A stretch of DNA of 9,739 nt. Source: Sphingomonas sp. (GTDB lineage: Bacteria > Pseudomonadota > Alphaproteobacteria > Sphingomonadales > Sphingomonadaceae). The stretch covers positions 1-9,739 of the forward strand of contig JAICXF010000060.1 in NCBI GenBank assembly GCA_025981625.1, read 5' to 3'. This document shows positions 1-7,615 of this stretch, piece by piece; the stretch's first letter is position 1, and each line of letters starts with the position of its first letter. The position numbers were made by a program, and so were the translations under genes. The notes under the pieces are model-generated. The model did no database searches. It was not told the origin of the DNA and saw nothing but the letters and a program-made list of their open reading frames with translations.

Positions 1-1193
1 CGCGTGGCGGGCAACATCGAGCGCGCGCTCTCCCGCTTCACGTCGATGCGGCGGAAGGGGTCGTCGAACAGCCCGAGCATCGCCTTCAGCGCCAACACTC
101 GCCTGACGGAGGTATCAACCATCGCCTGTGGCACTTCGCCACCGCGCACCAGTTCCGGCAGATGTTGGCGATAGAGCCCGCTCTGCATGCTCATGTCGAC
201 GCCGGCGAGGAACGCCAGCCGCGCGGCATCGCGGCCGTCTCTGGCGAAGCCGGCCGCGATCATCTCCTCGTCGCCGGTGTAATCGGAAACGACGAAGCCT
301 TCGAATCCCCACTCGCCCCGCAACAGGTCGGTCTGCAGCCAATGGTTGCCGGTCGATGGAACGCCGTTGATCTCGTTGAACGAGGCCATGGCCGACAGAG
401 CGCCGGCGTCGAACCCGGCCTTGTACGGCTGCAGGTAAACCTCGCGGAGCCGCTCTTCGGAGATGTCGACGGCATTGTAGTCGAGGCCGGATTCGGCCGC
501 GCCGTAAGCCGCGAAATGCTTGATGCAGGATAGGAGGTGTTCGGTGGACTTCAGATCGCTTCCCTGGAATCCGCGGACTCGCGCCGCGGCAAATAGGCGC
601 CCAAGCAGCACGTCCTCGCCGCCGCCCTCGACCCCGCGCCCCCACCGCTGGTCCCGCGCGACATCGACCATCGGCGAAAAGGTCCAGTCGATCCCGGCGC
701 CCGACGCTTCAAAGGCCGCGGCTTCGGCGGTTCGGCGGGCAAGCTCAGGCTCAAAGCTCGCGACCTCCGCGAGCGGCACGGGGAAGATGGTCCGGTGCCC
801 GTGGATGATGTCCGCGGCGAAAAACAGGGGGATTTTCATCCGGGATTCGCGCACCGCCGCGTTCTGCATGATTCGGGCCATGGTCGCGCCATTGCCGTTG
901 AACACGCCGGTGAGCTGGCCCTGCCGCGCTTCATTGACCTGCTGCTGAAAATTGGGACCGGCGCTTGCCGGGTTGAGCGACAGCGCCGTGCCGCCGCCCC
1001 ACGCCGAAGCCATGAGGCTCAACTGGCCAGCCTTTTCCTCCAGCGTCATGCGGCGGATGAGATCGTCGACGAACGCGGGAACGTTCACTTTGCCGGCAAC
1101 CAGGAGCAGTGCTCGCGCCGGACTGGCAAGCCACGCGGCTACCGCGCCGGCGCCCATGATCGCCGCTCGGCGGGAAATGCGCGTCTCGACCAT
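1..1193 (-). CDS. bglX: Glycoside hydrolase family 3 beta-glucosidase (BglX type), N-terminal half, runs off left edge
   Basis: An exo-acting beta-glucosidase that would release glucose from the non-reducing ends of beta-gluco-oligosaccharides, probably in the periplasm. Reading the minus strand gives 397 codons with no stop before the window edge; BglX-type proteins are usually about 730-780 residues, so roughly half is present. The N-terminal barrel domain shows MTLEEKAGQL (49-58), a DxxHG-type segment (128-132), RDQRWGR (180-186) followed by EGGGED, KHFAAYGA (225-232), and VVSDY (301-305), whose Asp304 is at the family's nucleophile position. The acid/base residue would lie outside the window. 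The start chosen at 1193 has GAGGGG at 1200-1205 with a 6-nt spacer; an in-frame ATG at 1211 would add six residues and has a poorer spacing. The N-terminus carries SRRAAIMG then a hydrophobic stretch ending SPARA, a Tat-like leader. It is divergent from the LacI gene, with an operator palindrome between them. Substrate specificity cannot be read from this half. Confidence 0.93.
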   Translation of the reverse strand, partial: MVETRISRRAAIMGAGAVAAWLASPARALLLVAGKVNVPAFVDDLIRRMTLEEKAGQLSLMASAWGGGTALSLNPASAGPNFQQQVNEARQGQLTGVFNGNGATMARIMQNAAVRESRMKIPLFFAADIIHGHRTIFPVPLAEVASFEPELARRTAEAAAFEASGAGIDWTFSPMVDVARDQRWGRGVEGGGEDVLLGRLFAAARVRGFQGSDLKSTEHLLSCIKHFAAYGAAESGLDYNAVDISEERLREVYLQPYKAGFDAGALSAMASFNEINGVPSTGNHWLQTDLLRGEWGFEGFVVSDYTGDEEMIAAGFARDGRDAARLAFLAGVDMSMQSGLYRQHLPELVRGGEVPQAMVDTSVRRVLALKAMLGLFDDPFRRIDVKRESARSMLPAT

Positions 1194-1270
1194 GAATGTC
1201 CCCTCGATCATCTCTGCGCTTCCTCCGCGAAGTCTCGCCATAGCGCGATAATGTCCTCGCTTGACCAGCG

Positions 1271-1286
1271 ATGTAACCGGTTACAT
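1271..1286. promoter_or_regulatory. Probable LacI-family operator in the GH3/lacI divergent region
   Basis: The 16 bases ATGTAACCGGTTACAT form a perfect inverted repeat with a central CG step, the style of LacI/GalR-family operators. It sits nearly midway between the two divergent start codons (about 80-85 nt from its centre to each), next to a lacI-type gene. The 14-base core recurs exactly at 7568-7581 ahead of the TonB receptor gene. Inference: the neighbouring regulator binds both sites, controlling itself, the downstream glucanase gene, the GH3 gene and the receptor. Confidence 0.8.
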
Positions 1287-1358
1287 GAGCCGGTGGAACA
1301 AGAATTGCAATCGCTCCGCCCGTGACATTTGCCGGCGGTCGCGGCGATAAGGAGATTC

Positions 1359-2354
1359 ATGCCTGACGCGACCATCCGCGATGTGGCCCGCCGGGCGCAA
1401 GTTTCGGTCGCGACTGTGTCGCGGACGCTCAACGGTCTCGAAAATGTCAGCGAGCACACCCGCGCCCGCGTCGCTGAGGCAGTGCGAGACCTTGGCTACG
1501 TACCTCATGCCGGCGCCCGCAGCCTCAGTCTTGCGCGCACCGGTGCGATCGGTGTCGTCCTTCCCGACCTTCACGGCGAATTCTTCTCCGAAATTATGCG
1601 CGGCATGGACCGGGAGGCGAGCCGGCACGGCTATTTGCTGCTCCTGTCCAACATGCATGCGGGGGGCGAGCAGGCGCGACACGCGCTCCAGGCAATGCGC
1701 GGGCGAGTCGACGGGCTGATCGTCATGGCGCCGCATCTCGCTGCTGACGAGCTTGCGATGGCATTGCCGCAGCGGCTCCCGGCGATCCTCATCAACACCC
1801 GCTCGGATCGGGAGCATCACCCGTCGATCCATCTCGACAACCGCGCCGGCGCGCGCGCCGTCGTCGATCACCTCGTCGGGCTTGGCCGCACGCGGCTGGT
1901 GCACATCGCCGGGCCTGCCGACAATATCGACGCGCAGGAACGCAGCGATGCCTTCGCGGAAGCCGCCTCGGCGCACGGTGTCCATCACGAGACATTGAAC
2001 GGTGATTTTCAGGAGAAATCGGCCGAGGAGGCGATTGCCGATCTGCTTCGAAACGAGGTCCGGTTCGATGCCGTCTTCGCGGGCAACGACAATATGGCGA
2101 TCGGCGCGATCCAGGCGCTGAAGGCGGCCGGCCTGCGCGTACCTGAAGATGTCGCAGTCGCCGGTTTCGACGACATCCCATTGGCGCGCCATCTGGAGCT
2201 GACCACCGTTCGGGTGCGGATCGCCGAGCTTGGCGAACGGGCCATCGCCCGCCTTCTCGCGATGCTCGTGGGGAAGGCGGAACAATCCGACGAACTCCAC
2301 GCCCCCGAGCTCGTGATGCGGTCGAGCAGCGGCCCAGGATTGCCGAGGCGCTGA
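1359..2354 (+). CDS. LacI/GalR-family transcriptional regulator
   Basis: A 331-residue sugar-responsive DNA-binding regulator, normal length for LacI/GalR proteins. Residues 5-25 hold the helix-turn-helix (TIRDVARRAQVSVATVSRTL), followed by the LNG turn, the DLGYVPH segment and a hinge with ARSL near residue 50. From about residue 60 a periplasmic-binding-protein-like sensor domain begins (GAIGVVLPDL, DGLIVMAPH, VFAGNDNMAIGAIQAL, VPEDVAVAGFDDIPLA), including the typical (F/V)AGND and GFDD(I/x)P signatures. The ATG at 1359 is chosen because AAGGAG lies at 1349-1354; a longer reading from a TTG at 1329 lacks such a site and adds ten residues ahead of the conserved N-terminus. Its stop overlaps the start of the next gene (TGATG at 2352-2356), so the two are cotranscribed. 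The palindrome at 1271-1286 upstream suggests autoregulation. The effector is probably a gluco-oligosaccharide derived from the substrate of the adjacent hydrolases; that is inference from context. Confidence 0.95.
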   Translation: MPDATIRDVARRAQVSVATVSRTLNGLENVSEHTRARVAEAVRDLGYVPHAGARSLSLARTGAIGVVLPDLHGEFFSEIMRGMDREASRHGYLLLLSNMHAGGEQARHALQAMRGRVDGLIVMAPHLAADELAMALPQRLPAILINTRSDREHHPSIHLDNRAGARAVVDHLVGLGRTRLVHIAGPADNIDAQERSDAFAEAASAHGVHHETLNGDFQEKSAEEAIADLLRNEVRFDAVFAGNDNMAIGAIQALKAAGLRVPEDVAVAGFDDIPLARHLELTTVRVRIAELGERAIARLLAMLVGKAEQSDELHAPELVMRSSSGPGLPRR

Positions 2355-3793
2355 TGCAGATCGATCGCCGACGGTTCCTCGCGTCATCGTCGCTGTTGGC
2401 GGCTTCCGCTTATGCTCCGGCATGGCCAGCGCCTCTTGCATCTGGGTCGCGGCGGCGGCTTCCCGATTTCTACGAAGATATCGAGCACCGCACCTTCCGC
2501 TGGTTCTGGACGACGGTGAACGGCCGGAATGGCCTGGTCCCGGACCGCTGGCCGACACCAAGCTTCTCGAGCATCGCGGCGGTCGGATTCGCGTTGCCGG
2601 CCTATGCAATCGGAGCGGAACGCGGCTGGTGCAGCCGGGCGGAGGCGCGCGACCTCACGTTGACGACGCTGCGCTTCTTCTGGAGCGCACCGCAGGGTCC
2701 CGATCCCACCGGGACCAGCGGATACAAGGGTTTTTTCTACCACTTCCTCGACATGCAGACCGGCGTGCGCTTCCGCGACGTCGAGCTGTCGACCGTCGAC
2801 ACGACCATCCTGCTGATGGGTGTGCTGTTCGCGGGCCAGTATTTTGGCCGGGATGACCCGGCGGAGCGTGAAATCCGTCGATTGTCCTCAGCAATTTACG
2901 ATCGCGCCGACTGGAACTTTTTCCGCTCGGACGGGCGGGCGGCCGTCTCGATGGGTTGGCATCCGGAGAACGGCCTGATCCCGGCCAATTGGGTCGGCTT
3001 CAATGAAGGCATGTTCGTCAACATCCTGGCGCTCGGCTCCGCGACGCATCCCGGACCGGCAAACCTTTGGGCCCAGTGGACCGCGCCCTATGCGAGCGAC
3101 TGGAGGGGGCAGGGGCCGACCCACCGGATCGCGTTCGCACCGCTGTTCGGGCACCAGTACAGTCACATCTTCATCGATTTTCGCGGTATTCGCGACGCGG
3201 TAATGCGCCGCGCAGGCTTCGACTATTTCGAAAACAGCCGGCGTGAGACATACGCGAACCGCGCCTATTGCATTGCCAACCCGATGCGCTGGCGGGGGTA
3301 TTCAGAGCCGATCTGGGGTCTGACCGCCTGCGACGGCCCGGGCGATTTCAAGCTGCCGTACAAAGGCGAACTTCGTGAGTTTCACGGCTATTCAGCGCGC
3401 GGACCGGTCAATGAGCCCGGCGGGATGGACGATGGCACGCTTGCGCCGACGGCGGCCCTCGGATCGCTTCCGTTCGCGCCGGAGATCGTCGTCCCCTGCG
3501 CACAAGCGATGATGCATCGCCCCCGCCTGTTCGATGATTACGGCTTCAAGGACAGCTTCAACCCGAGCTTTACCTTCGCCGACGTTTCGGTCGCAACCGG
3601 GACCGTCGACCCGAAGAACGGCTGGGTGGCGAAGGACTATCTCGGCATCGACCAGGGGCCGATCCTGCTCCAGGCGGCGAATACCCGAGACGAGTTCGTG
3701 TGGCGGTACATGCGCCGCGTGCCGGCGATCCGGCGCGGTCTCAAGCGTGCGGGCTTCAGCGGAGGATGGCTGGGGCAGGCGACCGGCCATTAA
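2354..3793 (+). CDS. Exported glycoamylase-like hydrolase (GH144-type, candidate endo-beta-1,2-glucanase)
   Basis: A 479-residue protein of the glycoamylase-like (PF10091) family, an alpha/alpha-barrel fold; characterised members, including GH144, act on beta-1,2-glucans. The N-terminus has RRRFLASSSLL (5-15), a good Tat motif, with a small-residue stretch to about residue 29, so it is probably exported folded to the periplasm. Visible family features are the YEDIEHRTFRWFW segment (40-52), STVDTTILLMGVLF (146-159), GWHPENG (201-207), the conserved GFNEGM with Glu218, GSATHP just after it, HQYSHIFIDFRG, the WGLTACDGP block and FHGYSARGP...DDGTLAPTAALGSLPFAPE. GAGG at 2345-2348 inside the lacI end serves as its ribosome site, and its ATG overlaps the lacI stop by one base, implying translational coupling. 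It converges on the DUF6445-like gene, the stops overlapping in TTAA at 3790-3793. Older annotation would call it glucoamylase; beta-1,2-glucan specificity is inferred from family and from the neighbouring GH3. Confidence 0.88.
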   Translation: MQIDRRRFLASSSLLAASAYAPAWPAPLASGSRRRLPDFYEDIEHRTFRWFWTTVNGRNGLVPDRWPTPSFSSIAAVGFALPAYAIGAERGWCSRAEARDLTLTTLRFFWSAPQGPDPTGTSGYKGFFYHFLDMQTGVRFRDVELSTVDTTILLMGVLFAGQYFGRDDPAEREIRRLSSAIYDRADWNFFRSDGRAAVSMGWHPENGLIPANWVGFNEGMFVNILALGSATHPGPANLWAQWTAPYASDWRGQGPTHRIAFAPLFGHQYSHIFIDFRGIRDAVMRRAGFDYFENSRRETYANRAYCIANPMRWRGYSEPIWGLTACDGPGDFKLPYKGELREFHGYSARGPVNEPGGMDDGTLAPTAALGSLPFAPEIVVPCAQAMMHRPRLFDDYGFKDSFNPSFTFADVSVATGTVDPKNGWVAKDYLGIDQGPILLQAANTRDEFVWRYMRRVPAIRRGLKRAGFSGGWLGQATGH

Positions 3794-4488
3794 TCGCCAC
3801 GCACAAACAGGTTCGCCGTAAGGCGGCCTGCGCGAGGGTCGCTGCTGAACGAGAAATCGCCTGGGATGATGCCGGAGTGGAGCAGGCTTCCCTGATAGAT
3901 CAGCAGCCGGTCGGGAACGGCTTCGATCGAACCGATCTGTTCGAAAAACCGATCCGATCCGTGGATGTAAACTGAGTCCGGCGTGAGAAGCGCCGCTTCG
4001 CGCTGCGCCGTCTTTACGAAGTTGGCGAGGTTCGCTTCGGTCACCCGCTCGATGCCGGTCGATCGCTGGCGATAAAAGGCGGTTCCGCTTCCTTCCGGCA
4101 CTCGAAGATAATGCAGCAGCGCAAGATGTTTCGGATCGGGAGAGTCGAAGTGCGGCGCGCGCTGCGGCGGGGATAATTCCGTTGGCGATGTGGTCACCAT
4201 CGAGAAGCTCGCCTCGACCAGCGTGAACCCGTCGAAGTCGAACGCTCCGGCGATGAATTGAGCGGCGTCTTCGCAGAGCCGGTCGGCGTAGCCGTTCGCG
4301 CGTTCGTCGCCAGCGCCGAAAATACGCCGCAGTCCCGGATAATAATTGCCGCTGAGCTGCGGATAGGGCGCGAGCGCATCCGCGATCTCGAGGATGTCGT
4401 CGAGAAGTCCGCTGAACTCGTCGATGACTACGACGGGGTTTTGCTCGGTTCCAAAGCGGCGGAGCTCAGGTTTCAAGCGATCATCCAA
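3790..4488 (-). CDS. DUF6445-like protein, possible 2-oxoglutarate/Fe(II)-type fold
   Basis: A 232-residue soluble protein without signal peptide or membrane segment. It resembles the DUF6445 group found beside TonB receptors and tryptophan-halogenase homologues in sphingomonads and Caulobacter relatives (recalled, not searched). Seen features: PVVVIDEF (18-25), NYYPGLRR (48-55), then His113-Phe-Asp115 within APHFDSPDP, LLHYL (124-128), and a distal His204 in LLHSG with Arg222 in RLTANLF. The HxD...H...R order and spacing match the metal and co-substrate ligands of 2-oxoglutarate/Fe(II) dioxygenases such as the PKHD prolyl-hydroxylase-like proteins, so an oxygenase is possible but unproven. 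The start is the TTG at 4488: a TGA lies upstream in frame with no ATG or GTG between, and no Shine-Dalgarno sequence is visible because the terminator hairpin of the receptor gene sits directly upstream. It lies 51 nt behind the receptor gene on the same strand. Substrate unknown. Confidence 0.75.
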   Translation of the reverse strand: MDDRLKPELRRFGTEQNPVVVIDEFSGLLDDILEIADALAPYPQLSGNYYPGLRRIFGAGDERANGYADRLCEDAAQFIAGAFDFDGFTLVEASFSMVTTSPTELSPPQRAPHFDSPDPKHLALLHYLRVPEGSGTAFYRQRSTGIERVTEANLANFVKTAQREAALLTPDSVYIHGSDRFFEQIGSIEAVPDRLLIYQGSLLHSGIIPGDFSFSSDPRAGRLTANLFVRGD

Positions 4489-4490
4489 AT

Positions 4491-4522
4491 GAAAGGGAGG
4501 GCGACGTTTCCGTCCCCCTCCC
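4491..4522 (-). terminator. Intrinsic terminator after the TonB receptor gene
   Basis: Read on the minus strand, two 12-base arms (4511-4522 and 4495-4506) pair at 11 of 12 positions with one G-G mismatch, closing a GAAA tetraloop. The arms are very GC-rich (outer seven pairs GGGAGGG/CCCTCCC) and are followed by TTTCATTT at 4494-4487, a short interrupted T-tract. It starts about 18 nt after the receptor stop codon. The 3' arm ends only a few bases before the TTG start of the DUF6445-like gene, so it may attenuate rather than fully stop transcription into that gene. Confidence 0.72.
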
Positions 4523-4539
4523 GATCAGTGCAAGACGAT

Positions 4540-7500
4540 TTAGAACGTGAACCGGGCGCCGACCTTGAAGTTGCGGCCCTGGCTGGCAACCGATCCCGCA
4601 TCGTACGCATGCGTCGGGCCAGGCCCGCCGATGCTCTGGAATCCACCGCCCCACATCGAATAGTTGCGATTGACGAAGTCGAACGCATTCAGCGCCTGGA
4701 AATAGACCGTCAGCTGCTGGTCGGGATTCCACGGCATCTTGAACGATTTCGACACATTGATGTCGACGTTCTTGTAGGCGATCCCGCTCGGCCGATAGAT
4801 GCCGAAGTTGGTCGTGTAACAATCGGTGCCGCCGGTGCTCAGCGGCACGTTGCATAACACCCCGCCATAGGACGGCCCGGCCGACAAGGTCACGACGGTC
4901 GACAGCTTGATATCGAACGGAATCTTGACGGTTCCGGTGCCGACGAAGCGCCACCTTGCCATTCCGCGAACCGGTCCCCAGCCTTGCGCTCCAATGGTCG
5001 GAGCGTCGAACATGAAGGGATCGCCGATCTGGTTCGTGACGGCCGTGTCGTTCGCTCTGGAGCTTGAAACGGTCAGGGCCGCGCTGAACCCGTAGCCGGA
5101 TTCATCCGTGTAGGGTTTGTCGGCCTGCAGATAGACCGCGGCATAGCTCGCCTTGCCAGCGCTGCTGCCGATGAAAATCTGCTGACGCGTGGCGCTCAAC
5201 GCTGCGGTTGGAGCGAATATGGCGGAACCTCCGAAAAAGATTCCACGAGCGTAGGGGATGCCGTTGAAGACATAGATCTCGTCGGCGTCGCCCCCGTAGG
5301 TCCCGTTCGGGAAGCGATTTCCGACAATCTCCTGGTAGATGTTGTGCGAGCGGATGTACGAGAAGGTGAGCGACGTGTTCACCTTGCCGAAGCGCTTCCT
5401 CACACCGGCATCGAACTCGTCCGAAAAGGGAACCTTGGTGTTGTTGTTGAGGAAATGCGCCTCGTAGCGGCCCTGCACTGTAGCGAGCGCTCGCAGTGCG
5501 GTCGGGTCCGTCGGCAGGGGATTGCCCGGCGTCGCAAGGATTGTGGCGACGGACTCGTAATAGTCCTTGATCGTCTCGAGCGCTGAATCGATGAACAGCG
5601 AGCGGTCGTAATAGCGGCCGGCGCCCAGCGTGAAGACCAGATCGCGGTCGCCATTCACATCGTACGAAATGCCGAGCCGCGGCTGGAACGCGCCATAGAA
5701 GTGTTTGCGATTGCTGCCGGTCGAAATGTAATCTTCCGGATTGATTCCGGCCGCCGCCCAACCGGGATAGGCCCTCAGCGCCGCGGCCATGTCCGGCGGT
5801 GTGACGAAGTTCTCGTTCCGCGCATTGGACTCATAGTCCCAACGCAGACCGTAGCTGACCTGCCAATGGTCATCGGGCCGCCAGTCATCCTGCGCAAACA
5901 GGCCAATTTCCGTGTTCTTGGCAGTGACCGGTTGGATCGCCGCAACGTTGATCTTCGCCGCGTAAGGCATCGAGCTGCTGACGCCTGTGAAGCTGTTCGC
6001 GTCGTAGTAGTAAGCGCCGCTGCTGACGTTGTCCTCGAGGCGCTGCAGCTTGGTGAAGTTTACCTTGGCGCCGAATTTCACCGTGTGCGGACGACCGGAA
6101 AGCGTCACGTTATCCTTGATCAGCGTCTGATACTGATGATCGTCCTGCGTGAAATTGTTTCCGCCCAATTGAATCTGAACGGGGTTGCCGGTGTTGGGTG
6201 TCGTCCCGGCCGCGGCGTAAGTGACGATGTAGGACGGCCCGCCGACAACCGGCACAGCGCCGTTGGCGGCGACATCGCGAGCAATCGTGAATTCGTTCAG
6301 CCAGCTCGAGCCGCGGTGGTTCCAGCTTAATTGATAGCGGTCCTCATTGTTGCGGTTCCGCGTTGAAGCGTCGATCGTGGTTGTCCCGCCGTTGATCTGC
6401 AGGTTCGACTCGTGGCGGATGAAGGCGCTGAGATTGACCGTGTCGGCCGGCGTCGCGAAGTAGGTCAGCTTGCCGAAATAGAGCTGCTCCTTGAAGGTCG
6501 CCGGGAAGCTGCCGTTATACTGCGACCTTGCGGACTGCGCGTAGGCCGCCTCGGCGGGCGGGAGCGGCAGCGGGTTGGGATAGACGTTGATGTCGTTGGA
6601 GCCGAAGACCTTATTCGTGCCTTCAAAGTCAGCGAAGAACGTCAGCTTGTTCGGGATGATCGGGCCGCCGATGTCGCCGCCGTAATATTTGGTGCTGAAG
6701 TGCGGCTTGGGTGTGGCGCCGGTGAGATTGTTGTGGTGACCGGTGCGGTCATCGTAGTTCCGGCTGATGAACGAGCTCGGCTGCCATTCTCCGAATATTT
6801 CGCCATGGAAGTGATTGCCGCCGGTCTTGGTCACGGTTGAAATGACGGCCGAACCAGCCTGCCCGAACTCGGCTTTGAAGTTCTGGGTCTGGACATCGAA
6901 CTGGTCGACCGCCGACGCAGGGAAGGGGTTACCTGACGAATAGTTCTGGCCGATCGTGCCGCCGTGATTGACCAGGTTCTTGATGCTGATCCCGTCGATG
7001 AACGTGTTCGTGTTGTCGGAATTGATCGCGCCCGCCTGCACCTGGCGGGCCTTGCCGCCGAGCGTCGGCGGAGCGACGGTCACACCCGGCGCGAGCGCGG
7101 CGAAGTTCAGGAAGTTGCGATCGCCGTTGGGCAGATTCTCGATCTGGAAGCGGGAGACATTGGTCGCTACCGCCGGCGTTTTCACGTCCTTCGTGCGGGC
7201 TCCAACCACGACGATGGCCGGACCCGTCGCTGCTGCGGCGAGGTCGACCGTGACCGCCTGTCCGAGGGGAACGACGACGGTTTGCGACGCGGCGCCCGAC
7301 TGCACGCGGTAGGTGCTGGGCGGCAGTCCGGCGATGATGTAGCGCCCGTCCGCGCCGACCCTGGTCGTGTCGCTATGGCCGGTGTTGAGGTCGGTCACAG
7401 TAACGGTCGAACCCGCCGCAGCGTGCCCCTGGACCGTTGACGTGGTCTGCGCCGCGGCCGGCGTGGCGAAGATCAGCGCCGCGACTGCGGCAGTGGAAAT

Positions 7501-7542
7501 CCCGCACGCCAGCCGGCGCTTGTTGGAAGTGATGCTCACCAT
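4540..7542 (-). CDS. TonB-dependent outer-membrane receptor with N-terminal carboxypeptidase-regulatory-like domain (Oar-like)
   Basis: A 1000-residue outer-membrane transporter, probably importing the oligosaccharide handled by the adjacent hydrolases with TonB/ExbBD energy. Residues 1-31 are a Sec signal peptide (hydrophobic core AAVAALIFATPAAA, cleavage before Gln32). Residues about 35-102 form a carboxypeptidase-regulatory-like beta domain (TVTVTDLNTGHSDTTRVGAD, DGRYIIAGLPPSTYRV). A Ton-box-like AIVVVGART follows at 109-117, then the plug domain (IENLPNGDRNFLNFAALAPG, FIDGISIKNL, VDQFDVQTQNFKAEFGQAGS) and a long beta-barrel ending in ARFTF with a terminal Phe, the outer-membrane insertion signature. 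The ATG at 7542 is chosen because AGAGGGG lies at 7546-7552 and it begins the signal peptide; an ATG at 7644 in the same frame would translate through the operator. Transcription is likely controlled at 7568-7581, and a terminator follows at 4491-4522. The N-domain plus TonB plug resembles Oar-like receptors; the ligand cannot be read from sequence. Confidence 0.95.
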   Translation of the reverse strand: MVSITSNKRRLACGISTAAVAALIFATPAAAQTTSTVQGHAAAGSTVTVTDLNTGHSDTTRVGADGRYIIAGLPPSTYRVQSGAASQTVVVPLGQAVTVDLAAAATGPAIVVVGARTKDVKTPAVATNVSRFQIENLPNGDRNFLNFAALAPGVTVAPPTLGGKARQVQAGAINSDNTNTFIDGISIKNLVNHGGTIGQNYSSGNPFPASAVDQFDVQTQNFKAEFGQAGSAVISTVTKTGGNHFHGEIFGEWQPSSFISRNYDDRTGHHNNLTGATPKPHFSTKYYGGDIGGPIIPNKLTFFADFEGTNKVFGSNDINVYPNPLPLPPAEAAYAQSARSQYNGSFPATFKEQLYFGKLTYFATPADTVNLSAFIRHESNLQINGGTTTIDASTRNRNNEDRYQLSWNHRGSSWLNEFTIARDVAANGAVPVVGGPSYIVTYAAAGTTPNTGNPVQIQLGGNNFTQDDHQYQTLIKDNVTLSGRPHTVKFGAKVNFTKLQRLEDNVSSGAYYYDANSFTGVSSSMPYAAKINVAAIQPVTAKNTEIGLFAQDDWRPDDHWQVSYGLRWDYESNARNENFVTPPDMAAALRAYPGWAAAGINPEDYISTGSNRKHFYGAFQPRLGISYDVNGDRDLVFTLGAGRYYDRSLFIDSALETIKDYYESVATILATPGNPLPTDPTALRALATVQGRYEAHFLNNNTKVPFSDEFDAGVRKRFGKVNTSLTFSYIRSHNIYQEIVGNRFPNGTYGGDADEIYVFNGIPYARGIFFGGSAIFAPTAALSATRQQIFIGSSAGKASYAAVYLQADKPYTDESGYGFSAALTVSSSRANDTAVTNQIGDPFMFDAPTIGAQGWGPVRGMARWRFVGTGTVKIPFDIKLSTVVTLSAGPSYGGVLCNVPLSTGGTDCYTTNFGIYRPSGIAYKNVDINVSKSFKMPWNPDQQLTVYFQALNAFDFVNRNYSMWGGGFQSIGGPGPTHAYDAGSVASQGRNFKVGARFTF

Positions 7543-7567
7543 GGTCCCCTCTCTCGAACTTCGGCGA

Positions 7568-7581
7568 TGTAACCGGTTACA
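7568..7581. promoter_or_regulatory. Second copy of the LacI-type operator, upstream of the TonB receptor gene
   Basis: The 14 bases TGTAACCGGTTACA are a perfect palindrome identical to the core of the site at 1271-1286; including the flanking base, 15 of 16 positions match (the symmetric outer T is A here). It lies 26 nt upstream of the receptor start codon on the minus strand, a position suited to repression at or just after the transcription start. The exact match 6.3 kb from the regulator's own operator ties the receptor to the LacI regulon. Confidence 0.8.
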
Positions 7582-7615
7582 AAATCGAACGGGCCATTTG
7601 CCTCTTTGGCGTTGG

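Noticed and set aside
115..645. Minus-strand frame of 176 codons inside the GH3 gene
   Set aside because: An Arg-rich out-of-frame shadow; the GH3 reading in another minus frame is continuous and has the conserved family motifs.
1294..1301. Shared TTGTTCCA (minus strand) near both operators, also at 7613-7620
   Set aside because: Only eight bases, and the distance to the operator differs (7 versus 31 nt), so a common promoter element is not supported.
1281..2609. Long open frame on the minus strand across the LacI gene (about 440 codons)
   Set aside because: It is antisense to a clear LacI coding frame, its translation is rich in Arg and lacks recognisable domains, and long antisense frames are expected in GC-rich DNA.
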